64,000 nt of DNA from Lepisosteus oculatus (taxonomy: Eukaryota > Chordata > Actinopteri > Semionotiformes > Lepisosteidae): assembly GCF_040954835.1 (NCBI RefSeq), contig NC_090704.1:13413501-13477500 (forward strand), written 5' to 3'. The notes under the pieces are model-generated. The model worked only from the letters and a program-made list of their open reading frames with translations, was not told the origin of the DNA and searched no databases. Both the position numbers and the translations under genes were made by a program. Every line of letters starts with the position of its first letter. Position 1 is the first letter of the stretch. This document shows, piece by piece, positions 41,748 to 53,700 of the stretch.

Positions 41748-44700
41748 TCAATCCATGAAAGAACTGCAGTCAATTTTAACAGCATCTAAAGTGAGCTTCC
41801 CCCCAAATGTAATCATAGGTTCCAAAAATGGACTGTTGTGACAGGAGGAAAATTCCATTAATTCATCTTCCATGAAGTCATTGGAGTCTTCCTCACTAGT
41901 TCCACTCAGCAAGACATTAGAAGGTATATAATCTCCAGTTGTGTCTGTGCTGCAAGATATTTGTGTCTTTGTGGAAAACTCAGATTCTTGTGACAAGCTC
42001 TTAATGTATGGGCATGTGAATTGGCCTTTGTATGTTCCTAGACCCTGTGACTGGCATGGAGGACAGGAAGTTTGACCACTGTCACGCTCTTGAGATTGCT
42101 GTTCCTTAGGCTCTCCTGAAGGTAAGATGTTCCTTTCTGAAACAGTTCTGGATACATTTAATGAGTCCTCAGGTATTTCCTCTATTTCTATGGTGTTTGG
42201 TTCTTCATTGCTGGATGTTGAATTATTATACAACTCATAAACTAGCTTCATATGCCCCTAGCAAAAGAAGGAAAATACAGAATCAAATAATTGTGATCGC
42301 TTCCAGGTCATGGGTCAGCAGTCTCTATTTGTAACTGGGATCATCTGATTGTCATTCTATGTCCTATTTTAAAACATGTATTTATAAAAATGAAATCTAA
42401 TATTTAATGCACAATTACCATTCCGTTTCATATTTACAAAATTTAACAATATATTGGTAGTTATAGAGATCAATTATGATGCACTTTACAGCCCATATAG
42501 GAACATGTACAATTGACAGATTTCCTCTTTGAAATTAATATTTGTGTTGAAAAAAATTGTTAATAAAACAGGATTCACTGAGCTTTTCTTAAGCAAGTAA
42601 AGAAAATTAGTATTAATTCTAACTTTCAAAAATGTCTGCAGTGCAACCCTCAATTTTCAATGAAATATTTCTTCATGCCTTCTCAGAAACCAGGTGTTAA
42701 ATATTGCCCATACATTTTTATATACTATACCTAGTATTATTATACGCATTCAAAGATGCACATATCGCTGTGAATATGATCGTTTTACAGAATTTGAGCT
42801 CTCGTCTCACAAGCATTTCCTACTCCGTCCAGCAGGTGGCAACCTTGAAGCATAACGAATTGATGCCGCTAAAAATATTATCAGGTTCTTTTTTTCATAA
42901 ACTTTTTTTTTTAAAATTTACGACCTTTCATCCCAGAGCACTTTAAATGCAGGAGGGACCCATCTTATCCACGACTAAATTAAAGTACTTACCTGGCTTG
43001 TGTACAGCCGTTATTGATATGCTACATAGCAGATAAGATGGAAAAGTAAGAAATTGTTTCACCAAATAAATTAAAGGGAACATCTGGAAAGCCCAGACTA
43101 TGCAAGCACGGAGAACAATTTAACCGTAAGGCAAAGGTACCATGTAGTACCAGGTATTTAACTGATATCAACGTACCACAGTCTAATAAAGGAACAGCTA
43201 ACAAATCCATTTTCAACCGAAATAGGGTGGAATACAGTAGATGGTGTCCCAGCACCTGTATATACCTTGACTGCAGCATACTCTTTGGCCCATTTACTGT
43301 TGGCAGGATCAGGAACATTACCAGGTATGATGCAGAAACAACAGGGAGAAGGCCTGAGAAGAAAAAAGGTAACTTCAAAGTAATTAAAAAAGTAGTGATA
43401 ACATATTATATATTATGACTTCACACACTACATTATCAAAAGGGCTCATTCCTTACTTTGTTAATGAGGCTGAATACGATTATTTGCAATTCAGCTCACA
43501 TTGGTTCAATACTTGAAATACTGGTGTAGTATCCTAAATTTACTTCAGAGTATGTGACTTGATTATTCTTCTCTATGATGTACTGTTATGTGGATGGAAT
43601 ATTTAGGATGTGTAGGTTTGTGACTACAAGATCTATCTCTGAAGTGGAAGATTCTTTACCTTCGTTGTACCGAGACCCGACACAAAAACACCAAAAAAAG
43701 CCACACTAGGAAAGAAACTAAAACTGTTGTTGGCCATATCACCAAAAGCTGGTCGTCTTCTCCTGAAATAAAAATGTTGAACTCATTAGGTCATTGGGTG
43801 TGTATCAGAAGTCACTGATTTGATTACCAAGTAGAGAGATTTAAAGGACAGCAAAATTTTAGCTGATGCTAAGAGTACTTATTAAATGTACATAGAACAT
43901 GTGGTTTATATTGTGTATTATACTTCATACCTAGTTCATGATCATGTGGTTTATATTTTACAGGCAGCATTTCTAAACCTTTTCATGGAAATGTACAAAT
44001 AAAATTACAAAGCCTTTGCATTTATGTGTACATATTTGTGCAACCTTATAGGTGTTTTTTCAACTTACGTTCAGGATAAGTAGTAAAAGTATATTTTTCC
44101 CCTTTCCGTCCTTCACCTGTGTCTGTGGAAGCTGTCATCCATAGATAATAGGAAGCAGCAGGCTGCAAGTCACTGATGGTATAACTTCTGTGAGTGGGAT
44201 CTATCGGACCTGGAACAGCCACAGATAAATTCATTTTCTGAACCTTATAGCAAAGTCCTAACATAAGAACCCACTTTTAGAATTGCAACAATTAAAATAT
44301 AACTGACACATCAAAGATCTCACCATCTTAGCGTTTTCATTCTCATCTGTTGAAAAGGATACAAAATGCACATGGGTGCATGTGTTTTTATGATCAAGTC
44401 AGTGTAATTACACAAAAAGCTCATAAGACAAGACTGCACGCAACCTAGATTTGTAGAGTTTTTTCAGTGTTCTGTACATTTGTGTATGCAAATGTTGAGA
44501 CCGCATAAAAAAAATGCATTAACTAAAATAACACTGGCAGGGGCTCACACTTGACAACCACCACCCACATAGATAACTGGATTTAGAAATACAAAAAGAG
44601 ACCTAGAAAGTTTGTGAGGTTAAACGTTGCATACCATACTTCTGTAGATGTCCTTGGATATTTTCTAGGTAAAGATTGTAGCTTTTAAGGCATCCTCTTT

Positions 44701-47700
44701 TGTCCTGCTCAGAAACTTCTTTCCAATACACAGTTAAGCTCTTGTTGTCCCACTGTCTGACGTTTAGCTTCGGACCCTGAGATGGAACTTCAAAGAACAT
44801 ACTGATGAGAGAGATAAGAACCATAATTCAAAAATTCCAAATTGGATGTAATGGTGATTACTTACCTGATTGCCAGGAGTATGCATTGACAAAACCTGCC
44901 TTTCCAAGCCCCTGGTCATACAGAGCATAGACAGCACCTTTATAGCACACACAAGGCTGAACATTTTCTATATTTGGGAAGGAAAGAAAGTTTAAGATAA
45001 TGTAGCATACACCATGTCCATCATTAATTAAAAATTGATATGATTTTTAAAAAATATTTCTGAAATGTAGTGGAGACAAATCATATAAGGTTGAATTTCA
45101 GATATTAAAGTGCACTATTAAAATGCCTCAGTCGACACTTTTATCAGAAGATCACAGCATGTCCAAAAAGCCCATAAATTATTTTCAAAAGAATAAAAGT
45201 TTAATTAGTTTGAACTTGGTTTAACTGTTTGTAAGAGAAACTAAGAACTTTGAAAGTTTATGGCTAACATACAGCATTTAACAATATAGCTCTTGATGTT
45301 CTAAGAGAGCCTGAAATATATATCTACACAGTATCTCACAGATACAATGTGCAGTATACACTGCATGTTGTCTGTCAGTTATATTAGATTCTGGATGTTT
45401 TGCGGGCCACTGCACTAATTTACCAGAGAAGGCAGGCAAGAGAATACAGTTATCTGTGTGGGTCTGGAGAACCTGGGCAAGATCTGCCTAGTTTTAGCAA
45501 GGGATAAAGTTGACCAGTTTATGATTTTGAGTCATTTCTTCAGATATGGCCTTATGAAGTCAACATAAATATCTGAGAATCAAAAACATGAGCTAAGAAT
45601 CCTAGAGGCCTACTTCAGAACATTAACATGTCACATTAACAAAATGTCCTGATAATTTCTGCTGTAGTCAGAAATATGAATTCATTTTGAAGAGATTATG
45701 AGGGATAAAGATTACTGTTTTCAGTTATCAGGGGATTTTTTTTTTATATGGATTAATGCCTGTTGTCCAGGTCTCTAATTTCCTTCACATGTATTCACTT
45801 TTTTGTAAAGGTAATTTTGAATTTCTCCAACAATTCATGTCCTTGCCATTGAAATTTAAGATTCTTTGACATTTAGGCCATTTTTGAACTGTTCTCGGAG
45901 TTCTACTCTTGTCCAGTAATGCAAAGTGAGCTTTGCTGCTTTTCCAAGTGAGCTTTGACAAATTGATTATGTGGAAAAGCTACAGACTCACTTGGATCTC
46001 CTGCATAATTGGAAGAAAATGTTAATTGTGATCTTTCAGCAATAGCCTACCAGATCTGTGGTACTTTCTCTTCATACCTGATATGACAGTTGAAAGCTGG
46101 TGATGACTGAGCCTCTTCCAGGTGAGGCTGAGTTTAGTGTCCTTGTATGCCTGGGACCACTCCACAATGTAGCTATGTAAAGGCACAGGGGAGTCCAGGG
46201 GGGGCTCCCATGATATCATAATGCTGTGGTTGCTATGTGGTAGACAAGTCACATTTCTTGGGGAGGGAAAAGATGACAAATCTGTAAAGCAATACAATAA
46301 GTATGTCAGTATTCAAGTTTGAAAAGATCCAATCTTTTGGGAGATTCAATCAGGGTGCAATGGGCACACAGAAGAAAACAGAACTCTTGCCCTAGGAAGA
46401 AACTGCCCTGATTGAAACAATGTATTTAAAGGCAGGCCGCATAAAATTAATTTTAAAAAATGAAGGCACCAACTCGTGCCTCACGTCAACTTTTGTAGGT
46501 ATGTGTGCAGTCCTTGAAAAGAAATTCAACTCTTGAATAGCTCAGAATCAAAGCCTTTCACCCAAATGAATCCACTTACTTAAGAAAGATATCAATCAGG
46601 TCATAGACAAGTCAAAGACTACTATTATAGTAAAACAGTGTCAACACAGTGTGGTGTATAAAGAAATATCCAATATTTGGAAGTGATCCAAGAGGGAACT
46701 GTGGCAGGAAGCCAGCTGCAAAAGAATAGATACAGCATAAATCCACAATGCACGATCAAATAAGAGAGTGAACCTTTCCCACCACACCACTTCCTGGTAT
46801 TCCTGGGTTCATCCAGTCTTCTACACACACCTAAAGAAGGCACTGTAGCCAAAACTTTGGAATCTTTGCTCTTTCCTTTTACTGTTCGGTATATATAGCA
46901 ATATTTGGTTAGACATTTAACAAATTACACCTAAAGGTTTTATCAAACAGTTTCTAATTAAAACAGCACCGTTTTCTGCGCCAGCAAATAAAGTCTGTAC
47001 CTGACAATATTGGAATGCTGATGGTGGCAGGAGGTGAGCTTCCTTTGGAGTTTAAAGCAGACACGGTAACGGTACAGTGGGAGCAGAACACAGGCTTGCT
47101 GTAACTGCTGTTGGTAATGTAAACCTCAGACAGCTTTTTCTCCACTAGATCCTCAACAAGAACTTCGTAGCCAAGTACCACCCCTCTCGCCTCAGACCTG
47201 GTTAGTTTCTGTAAGTAAATCAGCAAGCAACAGATTAAGCAAAATTAGCAGTATGAAAAAGATCTTTTTTTAATGCTCTGATACAAGCTCAGCATATCTC
47301 AGTCCATTACAGCAGTATTCTGTTCTATTAATAATAATGCCTTACACTTATATGGTGTTTTTCTGGACATGCCACACAAAGCGCTTTACAGGTAATAGGG
47401 ACTCCACTTCTCTGCTACCAAAATGTAGCCCCAGCTGAATCATGTGACAGCAGCCAAAGTGCACCAGTACACTCGCCACACACCAGCTAGTAGTGGGGAG
47501 GAGAACAGAGTGATGAGGCCAATTCAAAGATGGGGATTATCAGGATGCTATGACTAGTAAAGGCAGTGGGGACATAGGCCAGGACACTGGGTTTAATACC
47601 CCTATTTTTTTTTTTAATAAGCCCCTTGGAATTTTTAATGTCTGCAGAAAGACAGGACCTCGGTTTTACATTTCATCTGGAGTTCAGTGCTTTTTTTTCC

Positions 47701-50700
47701 AGTATAGTGTCCCAGTCACTGTACTAGGGCACTAAGACCCACACAGACCGCAGAGTGAGCACCCCCCTGCTAACCCCACTAACACCCCTTCAAACAGCAA
47801 CCTTAGCTTTCCCAGGAGGTCTCCCATCCAAGTACTGACAAGACTCACACCTGGTTAGCTACTTATCTACATAAGCACAATATATGCCTTGAGGCTCAAT
47901 TGAATTTGAAGTGATCACAATGAATTAAAATGGTAAGCATATTCAAAGCATCTTTAAGTAAAGTTTTTGGCTTTGGGTTGCTTGTAGCACTATCACTTGT
48001 ACAACTTCTACTCTAATATTTTAGGCCAGGTTTTTTTCCGTATTTTTAAGATCGATGAATGGGTTTGATCTTTCATGTAATGGGTGTGAAGATATTGACT
48101 GTCTGGTAAAACAATAATTTAAAGATTCTGTAAAGTTAACTCTTTGTTAAGACAGCTTTGTTAAGGTAAAATGGTCAAAATTATAGCCTTCTTTTAAGTT
48201 TGGGATTTTGTGATTGGATAAAAATGAAAATTGACATGAATTCTTCTCATCCAAAAGGCTTACTGTGACGATTATCACAACTTTCAACAGCATCACTTGG
48301 GGGGGTTCGATTCATCATTTCTTTTAAGTAATTTAGCCTTTTATTGTAAACTGAAACTTTCTGACTCTGTAGCTTTGGTTTCATTTTCACACATTTGTCG
48401 GATTTCAGATGCATGTAGAAAAAATACTGTTACTACTACTGAAGAGGGTCTCTAGTTTGTCAGAAAGTCACTGCCAGTTTTACTTCATGTTCCAGGCTGC
48501 TGGGTTAACCACAGAAGACAGATCAAAGATGGGAGAGAGTCTTCACGGAAAAGGTAAAGTCACCTGTTTCACAAAAGTCTACATAAACAAGTGTGACCTT
48601 CCCACAATGAGTTTAACCTTATTAGCAAATCTAGTCTTTCTTTTCGGTTTTTAATTCTATGTGATTCCTAGAAAACTGAATAATCACTACACTTGTTTAA
48701 CTGCTTAAAATTTTATGCTCTATGGATTTACAGAGACATGTACTCCATAAAGCCTTACAAGAGTCCATAAAACGTGTTCTACACCCACACTTAATGTTCC
48801 ACTTAATATTGTTATATAATTTTGGTTTGTTCTGATCTAAGTGCAACAGGCCTTAGAGGCATAGATATTTGCTTTTCGTGTTGTACAAAGAAGAGAAACA
48901 AAACTATACTTGCCTTCCAAACTACACTAACAAACTTGTTTTTGGATTCTGAAGATTCCACAATATGCCAAACATCCAGCTTTTGGAGAGGATCTGTAAA
49001 AATAGCAAAATAATTTCCGTTTTTATTCATGATAAAATGTATCATGAATATGAGAGATGCAATGACAATATCCAGATAGATAGCAGGAGGATCAAAAAGT
49101 AGAATCTATCTTGGCATTCTGTTAAAAGTAACCACCACTGACCTTAAATTTAACAGAATACATGACTAATAACACACAGTCATGTACCCACAAAATGACC
49201 TATTTTATCGAAATCTGTATACAGGTGCTTCTTGGATATTCCAGTTTTATAATCTGATGCATCCAATAATTTTTATTAATGAGTTTCATTATTAATGTAA
49301 GGCAAACTATTTTGCTATGTGCAAACACACCTGCATAAACACATTGGTATTGAAAGAAGCAATATATAGTTAAAACAGCATTAATTTTAGTTTACAAGTG
49401 TTGACTATAACAATTTAAAGACTGAAGTTTACAACTTTTACACCAGCATCAGTGTATCTATTTTAGCTATGCAGATATTGTCATTGCATCTCTCATTTTC
49501 ATAATTCTAAAAGTGTTCTAAAAAATCAGTGGCCTTAACATGGTAGGTTTTATTTCCCTTGCTATCATAGAAATGAAACAAGGATGTGCCTCATTGATGA
49601 GCAATATTCAGTAATTCAGTAGTATTCAGGGAAACAACTTGTCATCCAACTAACAGAGACCTCAAACTGCTTATACAACCACAATAAATTATATCCTAAA
49701 TCCTAGTTCTGCACACTCACCCAAAAGAGAGCTAAAAAGAACTTCTGTCATCTTCATTGAATGGCTTATAAGCAAATCTAAGAAGCTATGTACAGTATGT
49801 ACATAAAGAGCATTACATCAACATTTTTTAAATCAGACATACTAATCCATTATGTGCAAAAGCAAGCAAGCCCACACAATGCTACAACTTATGCACGAAA
49901 ACCTTAACCAACAAGGTACCCAGTAAAGTCAACAGATCTCTTGTGGTGCTACCACAGTCAGATCTAAGATTACTTCACTTAGATGCTAGAAATGAAATGC
50001 TTTTGAATATAAAGAAAAATGCAAATGATCGTTTTATAGGCTGTACACTACAGCAACTGCCTGATACTGCCAAACTGTGCATGTGTTTAGATAGGCTCAG
50101 CAGCTTTCTATTCAGAATGATTATTTTTTAAATTAGTACCTCTTTTTCTATAGAATATGTATTATCCCTTTTAATAATAATTACAGTGACCTTAAAAGGC
50201 CTTTATAAATATCTGCATTTTTTAAATACCAAAGTCTCTTACCAGAATCTTGGAATGTGCTGCTTAAAGCCTATTAATAGTGAAAAATTAAAGACACAAG
50301 GAGATTCTCTAAAAGTCATCTGAAACATTCAAATGGCTTGAATGGTACACAGTAGATCCACAGAAATACAAACTGTAATTTATAAATATAACTCTAACCC
50401 TGAAAGTAGACTTAAATCAAGTAAAAAAAGTCTAATGTACAGTCATTTTTATCACTGTCTCTCCTCCCATGTTTGACAGAATCACAAAGGAAATGCACAA
50501 TCTGACACAATCAAAAGTCATTTCAAGATGAATTCATTTCTCACACTTTTATTGCTGACTTTATTAACATATCACCCTACCTTAAGAAAAAGCACATACA
50601 ATAGTTAAAATCTTACAAAGTAGCCCCTTTTGCCAACTTATTTCATAGCACTAACAGCCTTGTTCCATTATTATATACAGTATAGATAATAAATATTAGT

Positions 50701-53700
50701 AAAACATTTTTGCTGAATTTGATGCAATTATTAAATGACCAAAGCTGAATTTCATTTCACATCCACTCAGTACTACGGTTCTTACATTTGACTTGATTTT
50801 TTTTTCAATTACCTGTCAAACATAAGCGCCTATCCTCCATGTGTGCAATGCTTTTAGATTATTTCTAAGCAAGCGGTGCATCCCTTTACAGAAACATGAA
50901 ATACGTAACTGATTTACCTGCTTCCCCTGTTGTCGTATTAACTGCATCATTCCACTCGCTCCATATACCTTCAGTACAGCTCAGTTTACACCGAGCCTGG
51001 AATGTGTAAGTTGTGAAGGGCTGAAGACCACCACAGCTCAATGTATTGTTTGCAGTGGCCTTTAAGTAAGAAACAAGAATTATTACTGTAGATGTATATT
51101 ACATTAAACATTTAACAATTAAAAGTAGAAAATTAAATGCTAAAAATGCATCAGTTTGTATGCACAAAATAAATGATAGGGAAATGTCAACTATACTTAA
51201 GCAAGAAAAGCCATTTTTCACATGATTAAGAAGATTGTGGTCTAAGTTCTGACCTTCACTTAGTGGATTCTTCGAATAATTAATATTTAATAACCTGCAT
51301 ATTTAATCATCTGCAGATACTAACTATAACACCTTATTTACTTGAACACAATTTTACATAAGTATTAAACCTTCTAAACACAATTAATGGAAAACTATTT
51401 GAAGGGTAAACTATCTTTCAGAATCAGTGTATATAACAGATAAACTTAGGAGGTTTCACTTTTAGTTGAAACCTGTTTATGGTCATTTCTATTTTTAAAT
51501 TGTTTTGATTTCATTACACAACACTCTGAAAGATTAAAACATTGTGTAAAGAAAGTGAATTCAGTGGTGTAGAATATTTCTGTATCTCTCAGTCAATAGG
51601 AGATTGTATTTTGGTAGTTGGACTTTTATTCAATTTATCCTTTTTCTAATGGGCAGGGTCCCAGAGCCTATACTGGCAAGCAATGCAGGATACACCCTGG
51701 ATACACCAGTCAGTTGCAGGGCACACACAGACGCAAACAAGCACACATTCAACCATGGTCAATTTTCCCAGAAACCAACTGACCAGACACCTGACAGTAT
51801 GTCTTTTGATTGTAGGAGGACTATTGAGCACCCAGAGGAAACCCGTATGAACAAGGAGAGAACATACAAAACTGGACAGAGATAGTACCCCAGGTCTGGA
51901 AATGAATTGAGCAGTTTCCCCAGCACTGAAAAGCAGTAATGCTAGCCATCACTTTGACCACCACCTTGACTCTCAATTTAATTTCAATTTCATAAAATAC
52001 AGAAGTTCATTAAAGACCTGGGTATGTTTGCTGTTTTCATCATTGGCCTCCACCACAAAGTCACCACTCAAATCACACTTTCAGACAGAAAAAGAAACAG
52101 GTTTTTTTTTACAAAGGGTGGAAATACCACCTTGGTCATTTCCCACCCAAAACCAAAGTGCAAAGATTATCCTTTTAGTGCTTCCTATAGATAAGATGAG
52201 AAACAAACCAGGGCGTAAACAGATGGTTACCCATTGGAGTAAAATGCACTGCAGTGTAACAAATAGGCTATAATTGATATTTTCAAAGTTATTATCTGAA
52301 ATAAAACTTAATGAATAAATTAGCTGTAGACTAAGCAAAGCACATAGCATATTGAATTTTGAGACCTTTTCATTCCAATTTGCTTAGTAAAGTCAAAGAA
52401 CATAAACATTTTCTTAAATGTAGAAATGACACAGCAGGAGTTTAACAAACATTTGCCTATTGGTCTCTTACTTTGAAAGTTTGGTATATCCAAGAGCTCT
52501 CTCCAACAATCTGGTATCGGACCTCCAAGAGCTGAGCCTTCTCTATATCCCTCCAATGTAACGTGCAATTCTGCGATGAGCAATTTACCACGGTGACGTG
52601 CGGAGGGTGAAATTTGACTGCCGAAAAAGCAGGAATCAATGTTAAAGCAAAATAAAGAGAGCACAATCAACAAAACCAGAAGACCCATAGGGGTGCCCTT
52701 AAGATGGCCAGGACTTCCTCTTCCAGTCTTACTGAAAGTAATCCTGCGCTCATTTTTAATAAAATGTTTGAACCTGCTAATCAATCTGCTTACCCCTCTT
52801 TATTGAACAGTGTAACTCATTCTTGTACACCTTACAGTACAAAATACATAATATTACTAATAACCAGGTTCCAACCTCACCATCTGCAGTCATGACAACT
52901 CCCTCTTACTTTTACTGGTTCAAGATGTACTGCATCAATGGTCTTATTTCTACATCCTCTTACTGAAAGTTTGATTCGGTGTTCTTTGTTTTTTTATATC
53001 TATGTCACCAAAGAATTCCTGAAATATCTTCTACACAATGAACAATGTCTTTTTCTTGTAGGCTTAAAGTATGTTATTATTACACCTGATTTAAAAAAAT
53101 ATCCTGTATTGTCCCCATGTACTATCTTTGTTCCAATTTGCCCTTTCTTGCAAACACCCGGAACAGGCAGTGATAGCTCATTTATGGTCCTATTTTGCTT
53201 CTGTTGAGCTTTTTAAACATTTTCAGTGTGGATTTAGACAGACACAGTTCTTTGCCCTTTTAAAATAAAAAAAATTGCAGATGGCTTCTGACTCTGCATT
53301 ACATAATAATCTTTCTTCTGGATTTATGCATGCTATCAGACTGCAAGGAAAGGTATCCTGGGATCACTAGTACTTCCATTCATTAGTTTGGCAACCAAGA
53401 GCCAAGATTAAAATCTGATAATGTCTAATCTACTCAGGGTGGTCCATAGAATTCTAAATAGTGGAATAGTAAACAGTATTAAATAGTACATTCTTAATAT
53501 TTAACAGTAAAAATCCTTTTGATATTAACTTTGTAGTATTTTCATGATGTATCTTTGTTACTTTTTACCATCATGGACTTGTTTCACTGCTATATTACTG
53601 AATCCAAGTTTTACTTTAGCAAACTAAATGGGGTGCTAATACTGTATTACTGTTTCTGTTCTTTGCACCTCAGACAAAGATGCAAAGCTAAACTTCTTAA

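Noticed and set aside
52320-52784. 154-aa minus-strand frame around il12rb2 exon 5
   Set aside because: The real exon (52472-52617) is read in another frame with good splice sites and cytokine-receptor similarity.
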